64,000 nt of DNA from Panagrolaimus kolymaensis (Eukaryota; Nematoda; Chromadorea; Rhabditida; Panagrolaimidae): contig JAJQJQ010000060.1 of NCBI GenBank assembly GCA_028622995.1, forward strand, positions 248,001 to 312,000. The letters run 5' to 3'. Both the position numbers and the translations under genes were made by a program. Within the stretch, counting starts at the first letter, position 1; each line of letters begins with the position of its first letter. A model generated the notes under the pieces. That model did no database searches. It saw only the letters and a list, made by a program, of their open reading frames with translations, and was not told the origin of the DNA. This document shows positions 27,901-39,763 of the stretch, one piece after another.

Positions 27901-30900
27901 TCAACTTTTTTTTATTTTAATAAAGTTCTATCACAAATTTTTGGAGGCGAGAGTCATCTCGAGCAAATAAATGAAATAAATAAGCAGAAATTTTCTTCAT
28001 TCATTTGACTTACTGAAGTTAAAGTATTTTTATTCCTCAACAATTTTTTATTTTAATAAAGTTCTATCACAAATTTTTGGAGGCGAGAGTCATCTCGAGC
28101 AAATAAATGAAATAAATAAGCAGAAATTTTCTTCATTCGATTGACTTACTGAACCAAAAATATTTGTATCCTTCAACTTTTTTTTATTTTAATAAAGTTC
28201 TATCACAAATTTTTGGAGGCGAGAGTCATCTCGAGCAAATAAATGAAATAAATAAGCAGAAATTTTCTTCATTCGATTGACTTACTGAACCAAAAATATT
28301 TGTATCCTTCAACTTTTTTTTATTTTAATAAAGTTCTATCACAAATTTTTGGAGGCGAGAGTCATCTCGAGCAAATAAATGAAATAAATAAGCAGAAATT
28401 TTCTTCATTCGATTGACTTACTGAACCTAAAATATTTGTATCCTTCAACTTTTTTTTATTTTAATAAAGTTCTATCACAAATTTTTGGAGGCGAGAGTCA
28501 TCTCGAGCAAATAAATGAAATAAATAAGCAGAAATTTTCTTCATTCGATTGACTTACTGAACCAAAAATATTTGTATCCTTCAACTTTTTTTTATTTTAA
28601 TAAAGTTCTATCACAAATTTTTGGAGGCGAGAGTCATCTCGAGCAAATAAATGAAATAAATAAGCAGAAATTTTCTTCATTCGATTGACTTACTGAACCT
28701 AAAATATTTGTATCCTTCAACTTTTTTTTATTTTAATAAAGTTCTATCACAAATTTTTGGAGGCGAGAGTCATCTCGAGCAAATAAATGAAATAAATAAG
28801 CAGAAATTTTCTTCATTCGATTGACTTACTGAACCAAAAATATTTGTATCCTTCAACTTTTTTTTATTTTAATAAAGTTCTATCACAAATTTTAAGAGGC
28901 GAGAGTCATCTCGAGCAAATAAATGAAATAAATAAGCAGAAATTTTCTTCATTCGATTGACTTACTGAACCAAAAATATTTGTATCCTTCAACTTTTTTT
29001 TATTTTAATAAAGTTCTATCACAAATTTTAAGAGGCGAGAGTCATCTCGAGCAAATAAATGAAATAAATAAGCAGAAATTTTCTTCATTCGATTGACTTA
29101 CTGAACCTAAAATATTTGTATCCTTCAACTTTTTTTTATTTTAATAAAGTTCTATCACAAATTTTTGGAGGCGAGAGTCATCTCGAGCAAATAAATGAAA
29201 TAAATAAGCAGAAATTTTCTTCATTCATTTGACTTACTGAAGTTAAAGTATTTTTATTCCTCAACAATTTTTTATTTTAATAAAGTTCTATCACAAATTT
29301 TTGGAGGCGAGAGTCATCTCGAGCAAATAAATGAAATAAATAAGCAGAAATTTTCTTCATTCGATTGACTTACTGAACCTAAAATATTTGTATCCTTCAA
29401 CTTTTTTTTATTTTAATAAAGTTCTATCACAAATTTTAAGAGGCGAGAGTCATCTCGAGCAAATAAATGAAATAAATAAGCAGAAATTTTCTTCATTCGA
29501 TTGACTTACTGAACCTAAAATATTTGTATCCTTCAACTTTTTTTTATTTTATTTAAAATTCTATCACAAATTTTAAGAGGCGAGAGTCATCTCGAGCAAA
29601 TAAATGAAATAAATAAGCAGAAATTTTCTTCATTCATTTGACTTACTGAAGTTAAAGTATTTTTATTCCTCAACAATTTTTTATTTTAATAAAGTTCTAT
29701 CACAAATTTTTGGAGGCGAGAGTCATCTCGAGCAAATAAATGAAATAAATAAGCAGAAATTTTCTTCATTCGATTGACTTACTGAACCTAAAATATTTGT
29801 ATCCTTCAACTTTTTTTTATTTTAATAAAGTTCTATCACAAATTTTAAGAGGCGAGAGTCATCTCGAGCAAATAAATGAAATAAATAAGCAGAAATTTTC
29901 TTCATTCGATTGACTTACTGAACCTAAAATATTTGTATCCTTCAACTTTTTTTTATTTTATTTAAAATTCTATCACAAATTTTAAGAGGCGAGAGTCATC
30001 TCGAGCAAATAAATGAAATAAATAAGCAGAAATTTTCTTCATTCATTTGACTTACTGAAGTTAAAGTATTTTTATTCCTCAACAATTTTTTATTTTAATA
30101 AAGTTCTATCACAAATTTTTGGAGGCGAGAGTCATCTCGAGCAAATAAATGAAATAAATAAGCAGAAATTTTCTTCATTCGATTGACTTACTGAACCTAA
30201 AATATTTGTATCCTTCAACTTTTTTTTATTTTAATAAAGTTCTATCACAAATTTTTGGAGGCGAGAGTCATCTCGAGCAAATAAATGAAATAAATAAGCA
30301 GAAATTTTCTTCATTCGATTGACTTACTGAACCAAAAATATTTGTATCCTTCAACTTTTTTTTATTTTAATAAAGTTCTATCACAAATTTTTGGAGGCGA
30401 GAGTCATCTCGAGCAAATAAATGAAATAAATAAGCAGAAATTTTCTTCATTCGATTGACTTACTGAACCTAAAATATTTGTATCCTTCAACTTTTTTTTA
30501 TTTTAATAAAGTTCTATCACAAATTTTTGGAGGCGAGAGTCATCTCGAGCAAATAAATGAAATAAATAAGCAGAAATTTTCTTCATTCGATTGACTTACT
30601 GAACCAAAAATATTTGTATCCTTCAACTTTTTTTTATTTTAATAAAGTTCTATCACAAATTTTTGGAGGCGAGAGTCATCTCGAGCAAATAAATGAAATA
30701 AATAAGCAGAAATTTTCTTCATTCGATTGACTTACTGAACCTAAAATATTTGTATCCTTCAACTTTTTTTTATTTTAATAAAGTTCTATCACAAATTTTT
30801 GGAGGCGAGAGTCATCTCGAGCAAATAAATGAAATAAATAAGCAGAAATTTTCTTCATTCGATTGACTTACTGAACCAAAAATATTTGTATCCTTCAACT

Positions 30901-33900
30901 TTTTTTTATTTTAATAAAGTTCTATCACAAATTTTTGGAGGCGAGAGTCATCTCGAGCAAATAAATGAAATAAATAAGCAGAAATTTTCTTCATTCGATT
31001 GACTTACTGAACCTAAAATATTTGTATCCTTCAACTTTTTTTTATTTTATTTAAAATTCTATCACAAATTTTAAGAGGCGAGAGTCATCTCGAGCAAATA
31101 AATGAAATAAATAAGCAGAAATTTTCTTCATTCATTTGACTTACTGAAGTTAAAGTATTTTTATTCCTCAACAATTTTTTATTTTAATAAAGTTCTATCA
31201 CAAATTTTTGGAGGCGAGAGTCATCTCGAGCAAATAAATGAAATAAATAAGCAGAAATTTTCTTCATTCGATTGACTTACTGAACCTAAAATATTTGTAT
31301 CCTTCAACTTTTTTTTATTTTAATAAAGTTCTATCACAAATTTTAAGAGGCGAGAGTCATCTCGAGCAAATAAATGAAATAAATAAGCAGAAATTTTCTT
31401 CATTCGATTGACTTACTGAACCTAAAATATTTGTATCCTTCAACTTTTTTTTATTTTAATAAAGTTCTATCACAAATTTTAAGAGGCGAGAGTCATCTCG
31501 AGCAAATAAATGAAATAAATAAGCAGAAATTTTCTTCATTCGATTGACTTACTGAACCTAAAATATTTGTATCCTTCAACTTTTTTTTATTTTATTTAAA
31601 ATTCTATCACAAATTTTAAGAGGCGAGAGTCATCTCGAGCAAATAAATGAAATAAATAAGCAGAAATTTTCTTCATTCAGTTGACTTACTGAAGTTAAAG
31701 TATTTTTATTCCTCAACAATTTTTTATTTTAATAAAATTTCTTTTCTGAAATTTTGGATGCTTGAGACATCTCGAGCAAATAAATGAAATAAATAAGCAG
31801 AAATTTTCTTCATTCGATTGACTTACTGAACCTAAAATATTTGTATCCTTCAACTTTTTTTTATTTTATTTAAAATTCTATCACAAATTTTAAGAGGCGA
31901 GAGTCATCTCGAGCAAATAAATGAAATAAATAAGCAGAAATTTTCTTCATTCATTTGACTTACTGAAGTTAAAGTATTTTTATTCCTCAACAATTTTTTA
32001 TTTTAATAAAGTTCTATCACAAATTTTTGGAGGCGAGAGTCATCTCGAGCAAATAAATGAAATAAATAAGCAGAAATTTTCTTCATTCGATTGACTTACT
32101 GAAGTTAAAGTATTTTTATTCCTCAACAATTTTTTATTTTAATAAAGTTCTATCACAAATTTTTGGAGGCGAGAGTCATCTCGAGCAAATAAATGAAATA
32201 AATAAGCAGAAATTTTCTTCATTCGATTGACTTACTGAACCTAAAATATTTGTATCCTTCAACTTTTTTTTATTTTAATAAAGTTCTATCACAAATTTTA
32301 AGAGGCGAGAGTCATCTCGAGCAAATAAATGAAATAAATAAGCAGAAATTTTCTTCATTCGATTGACTTACTGAACCTAAAATATTTGTATCCTTCAACT
32401 TTTTTTTATTTTAATAAAGTTCTATCACAAATTTTAAGAGGCGAGAGTCATCTCGAGCAAATAAATGAAATAAATAAGCAGAAATTTTCTTCATTCGATT
32501 GACTTACTGAACCTAAAATATTTGTATCCTTCAACTTTTTTTTATTTTATTTAAAATTCTATCACAAATTTTAAGAGGCGAGAGTCATCTCGAGCAAATA
32601 AATGAAATAAATAAGCAGAAATTTTCTTCATTCAGTTGACTTACTGAAGTTAAAGTATTTTTATTCCTCAACAATTTTTTATTTTAATAAAATTTCTTTT
32701 CTGAAATTTTGGATGCTTGAGACATCTCGAGCAAATAAATGAAATAAATAAGCAGAAATTTTCTTCATTCGATTGACTTACTGAACCTAAAATATTTGTA
32801 TCCTTCAACTTTTTTTTATTTTATTTAAAATTCTATCACAAATTTTAAGAGGCGAGAGTCATCTCGAGCAAATAAATGAAATAAATAAGCAGAAATTTTC
32901 TTCATTCATTTGACTTACTGAAGTTAAAGTATTTTTATTCCTCAACAATTTTTTATTTTAATAAAATTTCTTTTCTGAAATTTTGGATGCTTGAGACATC
33001 TCGAGCAAATAAATGAAATAAATAAGCAGAAATTTTCTTCATTCGATTGACTTACTGAACCTAAAATATTTGTATCCTTCAACTTTTTTTTATTTTATTT
33101 AAAATTCTATCACAAATTTTAAGAGGCGAGAGTCATCTCGAGCAAATAAATGAAATAAATAAGCAGAAATTTTCTTCATTCAGTTGACTTACTGAAGTTA
33201 AAGTATTTTTATTCCTCAACAATTTTTTATTTTAATAAAATTTCTTTTCTGAAATTTTGGATGCTTGAGACATCTCGAGCAAATAAATGAAATAAATAAG
33301 CAGAAATTTTCTTCATTCGATTGACTTACTGAACCTAAAATATTTGTATCCTTCAACTTTTTTTTATTTTATTTAAAATTCTATCACAAATTTTAAGAGG
33401 CGAGAGTCATCTCGAGCAAATAAATGAAATAAATAAGCAGAAATTTTCTTCATTCGATTGACTTACTGAACCTAAAATATTTGTATCCTTCAACTTTTTT
33501 TTATTTTAATAAAGTTCTATCACAAATTTTAAGAGGCGAGAGTCATCTCGAGCAAATAAATGAAATAAATAAGCAGAAATTTTCTTCATTCGATTGACTT
33601 ACTGAACCTAAAATATTTGTATCCTTCAACTTTTTTTTATTTTATTTAAAATTCTATCACAAATTTTAAGAGGCGAGAGTCATCTCGAGCAAATAAATGA
33701 AATAAATAAGCAGAAATTTTCTTCATTCATTTGACTTACTGAAGTTAAAGTATTTTTATTCCTCAACAATTTTTTATTTTAATAAAGTTCTATCACAAAT
33801 TTTAAGAGGCGAGAGTCATCTCGAGCAAATAAATGAAATAAATAAGCAGAAATTTTCTTCATTCGATTGACTTACTGAACCTAAAATATTTGTATCCTTC

Positions 33901-35799
33901 AACTTTTTTTTATTTTATTTAAAATTCTATCACAAATTTTAAGAGGCGAGAGTCATCTCGAGCAAATAAATGAAATAAATAAGCAGAAATTTTCTTCATT
34001 CAGTTGACTTACTGAAGTTAAAGTATTTTTATTCCTCAACAATTTTTTATTTTAATAAAATTTCTTTTCTGAAATTTTGGATGCTTGAGACATCTCGAGC
34101 AAATAAATGAAATAAATAAGCAGAAATTTTCTTCATTCGATTGACTTACTGAACCTAAAATATTTGTATCCTTCAACTTTTTTTTATTTTATTTAAAATT
34201 CTATCACAAATTTTAAGAGGCGAGAGTCATCTCGAGCAAATAAATGAAATAAATAAGCAGAAATTTTCTTCATTCATTTGACTTACTGAAGTTAAAGTAT
34301 TTTTATTCCTCAACAATTTTTTATTTTAATAAAGTTCTATCACAAATTTTTGGAGGCGAGAGTCATCTCGAGCAAATAAATGAAATAAATAAGCAGAAAT
34401 TTTCTTCATTCGATTGACTTACTGAACCTAAAATATTTGTATCCTTCAACTTTTTTTTATTTTAATAAAGTTCTATCACAAATTTTAAGAGGCGAGAGTC
34501 ATCTCGAGCAAATAAATGAAATAAATAAGCAGAAATTTTCTTCATTCGATTGACTTACTGAACCTAAAATATTTGTATCCTTCAACTTTTTTTTATTTTA
34601 ATAAAGTTCTATCACAAATTTTAAGAGGCGAGAGTCATCTCGAGCAAATAAATGAAATAAATAAGCAGAAATTTTCTTCATTCGATTGACTTACTGAACC
34701 TAAAATTATTGTATCCTTCAACTTTTTTTTATTTTAATAAAGTTCTATCACAAATTTTAAGAGGCGAGAGTCATCTCGAGCAAATAAATGAAATAAATAA
34801 GCAGAAATTTTCTTCATTCATTTGACTTACTGAAGTTAAAGTACACCTCAACAATTTTTTATTTTAATAAAATTTCTTTTCTTAAATTTTGGATTCTTGA
34901 GACATCTCGAGCAAATAAATGAAATAAATAAGCAGAAATTTTCTTCATTCATTTGACTTACTGAAGTTAAAGTATTTTTATTCCTCAACAATTTTTTATT
35001 TTAATAAAGTTCTATCACAAATTTTTGGAGGCGAGAGTCATCTCGAGCAAATAAATGAAATAAATAAGCAGAAATTTTCTTCATTCGATTGACTTACTGA
35101 ACCTAAAATTATTGTATCCTTCAACTTTTTTTTATTTTAATAAAGTTCTATCACAAATTTTAAGAGGCGAGAGTCATCTCGAGCAAATAAATGAAATAAA
35201 TAAGCAGAAATTTTCTTCATTCGATTGACTTACTGAACCTAAAATTATTGTATCCTTCAACTTTTTTTTATTTTAATAAAGTTCTATCACAAATTTTAAG
35301 AGGCGAGAGTCATCTCGAGCAAATAAATGAAATAAATAAGCAGAAATTTTCTTCATTCATTTGACTTACTGAAGTTAAAGTACACCTCAACAATTTTTTA
35401 TTTTAATAAAATTTCTTTTCTTAAATTTTGGATTCTTGAGACATCTCGAGCAAATAAATGAAATAAATAAGCAGAAATTTTCTTCATTCGATTGACTTAC
35501 TGAACCTAAAATATTTGTATCCTTCAACTTTTTTTTATTTTATTTAAAATTCTATCACAAATTTTAAGAGGCGAGAGTCATCTCGAGCAAATAAATGAAA
35601 TAAATAAGCAGAAATTTTCTTCATTCATTTGACTTACTGAAGTTAAAGTATTTTTATTCCTCAACAATTTTTTATTTTAATAAAGTTCTATCACAAATTT
35701 TTGGAGGCGAGAGTCATCTCGAGCAAATAAATGAAATAAATAAGCAGAAATTTTCTTCATTCGATTGACTTACTGAACCTAAAATATTTGTATCCTTCA

Positions 35800-36190
35800 A
35801 CTTTTTTTTATTTTATTTAAAATTCTATCACAAATTTTAAGAGCCGAGAGTCATCTCGAGCAAATAAATGAAATAAATAAGCAGAAATTTTCTTCATTCG
35901 ATTGACTTACTGAACCTAAAATATTTGTATCCTTCAACTTTTTTTTATTTTATTAAAAATTCTATCACAAATTTTTAGAGGCGAGAGTCATCTCGAGCAA
36001 ATAAATGAAATAACTAAGCAGAAATTTTCTTCATCCAATTGACTTACAGAACCTAAAATATTTGTATCCTTCACCTTTTTTTTATTTTATTAAAAATTCT
36101 ATCACAAATTTTTAGAGGCCAGAGTCATCTCGAGCAAATAAATGAAATAACTAAGCAGAAATTTTCTTCATTTGATCGATTTAGTGAAGC
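35800..36190 (+). repeat. Degenerate right edge of the satellite array
   Basis: The last monomers carry changes seen nowhere else in the array. Examples are GAGCCGAGAG for GAGGCGAGAG, TAACTAAGCAG for TAAATAAGCAG, TTACAGAACC for TTACTGAACC, TTCACC for TTCAAC, and AGGCCAGAG. Homology stops shortly after a diverged TTTGATCGATTTAGTGAAG. This is typical of satellite ends, where exchange no longer homogenises copies, and it marks a real junction with unique DNA. Confidence 0.85.
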
Positions 36191-37801
36191 TCATTTTTTA
36201 CATTTCGTATATTGTAGCTTTTTAATAGATTGGATATTATTAACCGGTAAAATAAAATAAAAATTTTTAATGAAAAATTCAAAAAAAATGCAGAGAAAAA
36301 AATTTAATCATTCATAATTTGATTTATGTAACTCTTTTGAAACCCAAAAGAAAGTTGTTTTTCTTTCCAAACCCATCTTTGATGGATCCACGAAACGATG
36401 ATGACTAATAAAAAAAATAGCTTTTGTTTGATGTAAAAAGAAAAAACATGAAAGAAAAAAAAGACAGGTTTAAAAAAAAGCATGAAAAAAAACAAACATA
36501 GCCATCACATTGATTGCAGGCATCTCTTGAAAGCAGTCAGTCAGTCTAACATTTTTTTCAAAAGGCTTTTCGTCCGGTTTGAAATGTTCTTATAAATTTT
36601 TTTGAATATTTAATTCCTTTTTTTTTTGTTTTTTAATCAAATTTTTATGCTTCTTTATCAAATTTGCTTAAAAAAGTTTATTCTTGCAACCTCACTGATT
36701 TTTTCTTATCTCACCAAAATTTATCCCAGTATGAATACGAAAAGCTTACTTGTTCTGGAACAATCAAAAACCTTTTTTTGAATATGTTCTAATCAATGAT
36801 AATGATGCTTATATTCCACTTGAAAAGGCCGTTAAAAAATTGCATAATTTAGAGAAACTCGAATTATATGCTTTTCTTATTGTAGATTTTTTAATCTATT
36901 TTTAGTGATGGAAGTGAGTGGAAGTGGAAGTTTATGGAAGTGGAAAAATGGGGAGTTCGCAAACCCTGTTCACAGTCAACTAACTAAGCTTAAGAAATCG
37001 TATATCTTTATGGCATAAATACCCCAAACTAACAAAAAAATGCGTAAAATTGCTTTATCTTTGAACTATATTTTAGTAAAAATATATTTTTACTGGGAAA
37101 AAACATATTATTTATTATACATAATTATCGCGATTCACGATTGATGATCGATCGCTAGAATCAAAATATGAATCAAAAAATTTGTTAATGTAAGAAAATA
37201 ATTATTCATTAATCTATGATTTCTGCTTTTATCAAATATCATGATTAGTAATAATAAAATTAAATCATTTTCATTGCTCTAAAAAGGTTTTTGGCTTCTA
37301 GAACAAAAACCATATATAAGAAATTTATTTTCATTGTAAAAATTTCTTATTTTTTTATTGCTTAAAATTTTATTGAATTGTTTGAAAAGTAAAATAAACT
37401 AAACTTAACCTTGCCGTTATTAATTATTTTCATTAATATTATTTAATCAATCATTTTTATTACGTCAAAAAACTCAACAAAAAAAGAAACAACAACAAAG
37501 ATCTTTTCCATTCTCTAATTGGCCGAACAGAACTACTAATTGTAAACTGTTCTTTATTTTTATTTACAAAAAGTGAAAATAACCGCAGCCGAGCATCAAC
37601 CGGTTGTTACGGGTTTACACCTTTCAAAAGAAAAAAATGATCTAAAGTTGCAAAAGAAAAAAAGAATCTATCTTTTTGGTTTCATTTTTTTGGGTAAAAA
37701 TCAACTCAGCCTTAACTATTTTTTTTTATTCTTTAAAAAATAAAGAAAAAGTTTATTTTTTTTTTCAAAAAAAAAATTGTGGTTGATAGTAAAAAACCAA
37801 A
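36191..37801. other. Intergenic, array edge to lipase
   Basis: This is AT-rich unique DNA between the satellite edge and the lipase start. It contains homopolymer A and T runs and a small GGAAGT-type direct repeat at about 36908-36945. No reading frame with coding character was found. The reverse-strand frame at 36304-36495 is mostly Phe/Lys from homopolymer runs and is not supported. The lipase promoter presumably lies at the right end, but no core element is recognisable. Confidence 0.6.
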
Positions 37802-38889
37802 ATGCTCGTTAATTTTAAAGTTATATTCCGCATTTCCATTATTCTTTGCAATATTAATTATGTATTTGGAACAATAAGTGGAGGATTTTATAATTTTGTT
37901 TCAAATCGATTTGGTCAACCTACAGCTGAATTACTTGCAAGAAATGATTTAGGCGGAGGTGGATCTTTTGGTGGTGGAAATAATGGAATGGTTAGGTAAG
38001 AACCTTTTTTTCTTCTTCTTTGGTTTATTAACCTAAAAATGGCTTCAAAATAACTTAAATTTTTTTTTACCATTTTATAGTTTTTTGATATCAAAAAAAT
38101 TGAAATATTTAATTATTTTTAGACGCCCACCTGTAATTATCGTTCATGGAATAACTAATAGCGCTGGAACTTTCGCCAGAATACAACAATTTTTTTTAAC
38201 CCATGGTTATCAAGATAATGAAGTTTATGCAACCACTTATGGCGATGCAGGAAAAACTAATGTGGTACTTGTTCAAATGGATTGTCATTATGTTAAATCT
38301 GTGAGTAAAAATAATCACAAAATTTTTAATATTTTTGCAAATTTTTTTACAAAAAAAAATGCCCCAAATAAGTTTATAAGTTTATTAACTTCTAAAATTT
38401 TAGATTCGAATTCTAATTCAAGCTGTGGCTGAATATACTGGGTCCCAAGTTCACGTGATTGGAATATCCATGGGTTCACCAATAGCTCGAAAAGCTATCC
38501 TTGGAGGGTCTTGTGTCGATACAGGCGAATATCTTGGCCCACCTCTCACAGGTTTAATTCATACTTATGTCGGAGTTGCTGGAGCAAATTTTGGTTCATT
38601 CCTATGCGTTTTTCCATTTGGCACTTGCAATTTGAATAATGGAATGCATTGCCAATCGAGATTTCTCGCAGATATAAATGCACCAATTCGATATGAAGGT
38701 GCTAGAATTTTTACAATTTATTCTCAAAATGATGATAAAGTTGGATTTCAAGCTTGTGGAAGAAAATTGAGTGATATCAATGGTCAAAATGCAGCATTTG
38801 AAAAAGGTGGAATGAATCACGATCAAATCATTTTTAATACCATTCCTTTACAATATAATCTTGTTACTTATGGACATGCAAAAAAATAA
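37802..38889 (+). CDS. Secreted class-2 lipase (alpha/beta hydrolase), 3 exons
   Basis: The coding exons are 37802-37995, 38123-38300 and 38404-38889. Introns are GT-AG and the joined frame is open for 285 residues. The N-terminus (about 1-23) is a hydrophobic signal peptide. A Gly-rich GGGGSFGGG segment (51-59) is followed by the oxyanion strand VIIVHG (69-74). The nucleophile elbow is GISMGSP with Ser146. Likely acid is Asp234 or Asp235 in SQNDDKVGF, and likely base is His263 in GGMNHDQ, so a complete Ser-Asp-His triad is visible. Cys residues at 161, 192, 199, 207 and 242 fit an extracellular disulfide-bonded protein. The family is the lipase class 2 group expanded in nematodes (LIPS-type). 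Expected activity is hydrolysis of lipid or ester substrates outside the cell; the substrate is unknown. An AATAAA lies 12 bases after the stop. The splice model is confident. Confidence 0.9.
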
Positions 38890-38900
38890 TTTATGTTGGA

Positions 38901-38906
38901 AATAAA
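38901..38906 (+). promoter_or_regulatory. Poly(A) signal of the lipase gene
   Basis: A canonical AATAAA begins 12 bases after the TAA stop at 38887-38889. It is the nearest such hexamer, though AT-rich DNA makes chance matches common. A very short 3' UTR would follow. Confidence 0.5.
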
Positions 38907-39763
38907 AAATTAAATAGTTTTTTTACGTTTACTTCGAAAATATTGCAGTTTCCACAATATTGAATTAAGCTTTCAGCAAACTATTTATTTTTTATTGTTA
39001 AAGAATTTTAAGAAATCAGAAAATATTGAAAGTGTTTGGCTATGTAAAAACTATCCATTAAAGAAATTTTTTATTTTTGAACTAACATATTAAAGTTTAA
39101 GTCAAAAAAAAGTCAAATCAAAATCTTCAAAGAAAAATATGGAAAAAAATTAATTCTGTGTTTTGTTTTGAATAATTTTGATATTTTTCCTTCTTATTTT
39201 TTGTAAAAACCTTGACTTCTTCTCTTTTATCTCCAAATGAATTCAACTTATTGTATCAAAAGTTTTCACTATTTTTGCAACGGCTTTCATCTTTGATCTT
39301 AAAAAAATAGTGAAAGGAACGTGGTAAAATATCCAAAACGGTAATGAAACAATAATTTAAAACATACAAATAAATGGATGAACATTTTTTATTTTACTTT
39401 TTTTTAAACACATTTTTATCAAAAGCAAAATTTAAAAAAAAAGCATTTCAACCATGAAATTAAAATAAAATAAAAAACAAGCGGTCAAAAGAAGAACGAC
39501 TGGACATTTAGCTCTTTTATGCATCGTCATTGTAGTTATTAGAAAAGCAACAAAAAAAACACGAACACCCTTTCTATTTGAATCGTCATTTTATAATCCG
39601 CGTTCCCTTTTCTTTGCATCGTCAGCTTAATAGACAGACAAAATGGGTTTGACGACACAAATCATTATTTTGGCGCTCTTTTTCAAGGAAAAGTGTGTTT
39701 AACAGTTTATTTTTTTTTGCCTGTTCTCTATTTTATATTTTATATTTTTAATTCTCCACGAAA
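38907..39763. other. Intergenic, lipase to small gene
   Basis: This is AT-rich spacer with no coding frame. Its right third is less AT-rich and carries three direct copies of ATCGTCA at 39523-39529, 39582-39588 and 39618-39624. The outer two belong to the longer TGCATCGTCA (39520-39529 and 39615-39624). These may be regulatory sites for the gene at 39764, but nothing identifies a factor. Confidence 0.4.

Larger units (their letters stand above)
1..36190 (+). repeat. 36-kb tandem satellite array, ~137-bp monomer
   Basis: The whole stretch is head-to-tail copies of one monomer, all in the same orientation. Successive CTCGAG sites fall at 130, 267, 404, 541, 678 and 815, so the period is 137 bp. 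Hybrid monomers are 136 bp and one variant is 131 bp, giving roughly 260-265 copies. Every copy has a nearly invariant core of about 46 bp running from CTCGAG through AAGCAGAAATTTTCTTC, then a two-base variable junction, then the fixed box TTGACTTACTGAA. The remaining half is modular. The start is type A (CCTAAAATATTTG) or type B (GTTAAAGTATTTTTATTCC). The end is type a (TCTATCACAAATT, then GGCGAGAGTCATCTC) or type b (TTTCTTTTCTGAAATTTTGG, then ATGCTTGAGACATCTC). No convincing coding sequence lies inside. Chromosomal role is not shown by sequence; centromeric, subtelomeric or other heterochromatin are all possible. The array starts left of the window. Confidence 0.98.

Noticed and set aside
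1..36190. CRISPR-like look: conserved core alternating with variable stretches
   Set aside because: The variable stretches are only a few recurring modules, not unique spacers. The period is about 137 bp and the flanking genes are nematode-type with introns. This is a satellite.
1..36190. Satellite-encoded hammerhead ribozyme
   Set aside because: Such ribozymes occur in some animal satellites, but neither strand of the monomer has the CTGANGA plus GAAA core. The nearest string, CTGAAG, does not fit.
1..36190. Telomeric repeat array
   Set aside because: There are no TTAGGC or similar short G-rich repeats. The 137-bp AT-rich monomer is not telomere-like, though a subtelomeric position cannot be excluded.
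36304..36495. Reverse-strand reading frame of 63 residues
   Set aside because: It is dominated by Phe and Lys from T and A runs and has no splice partner or domain-like pattern.
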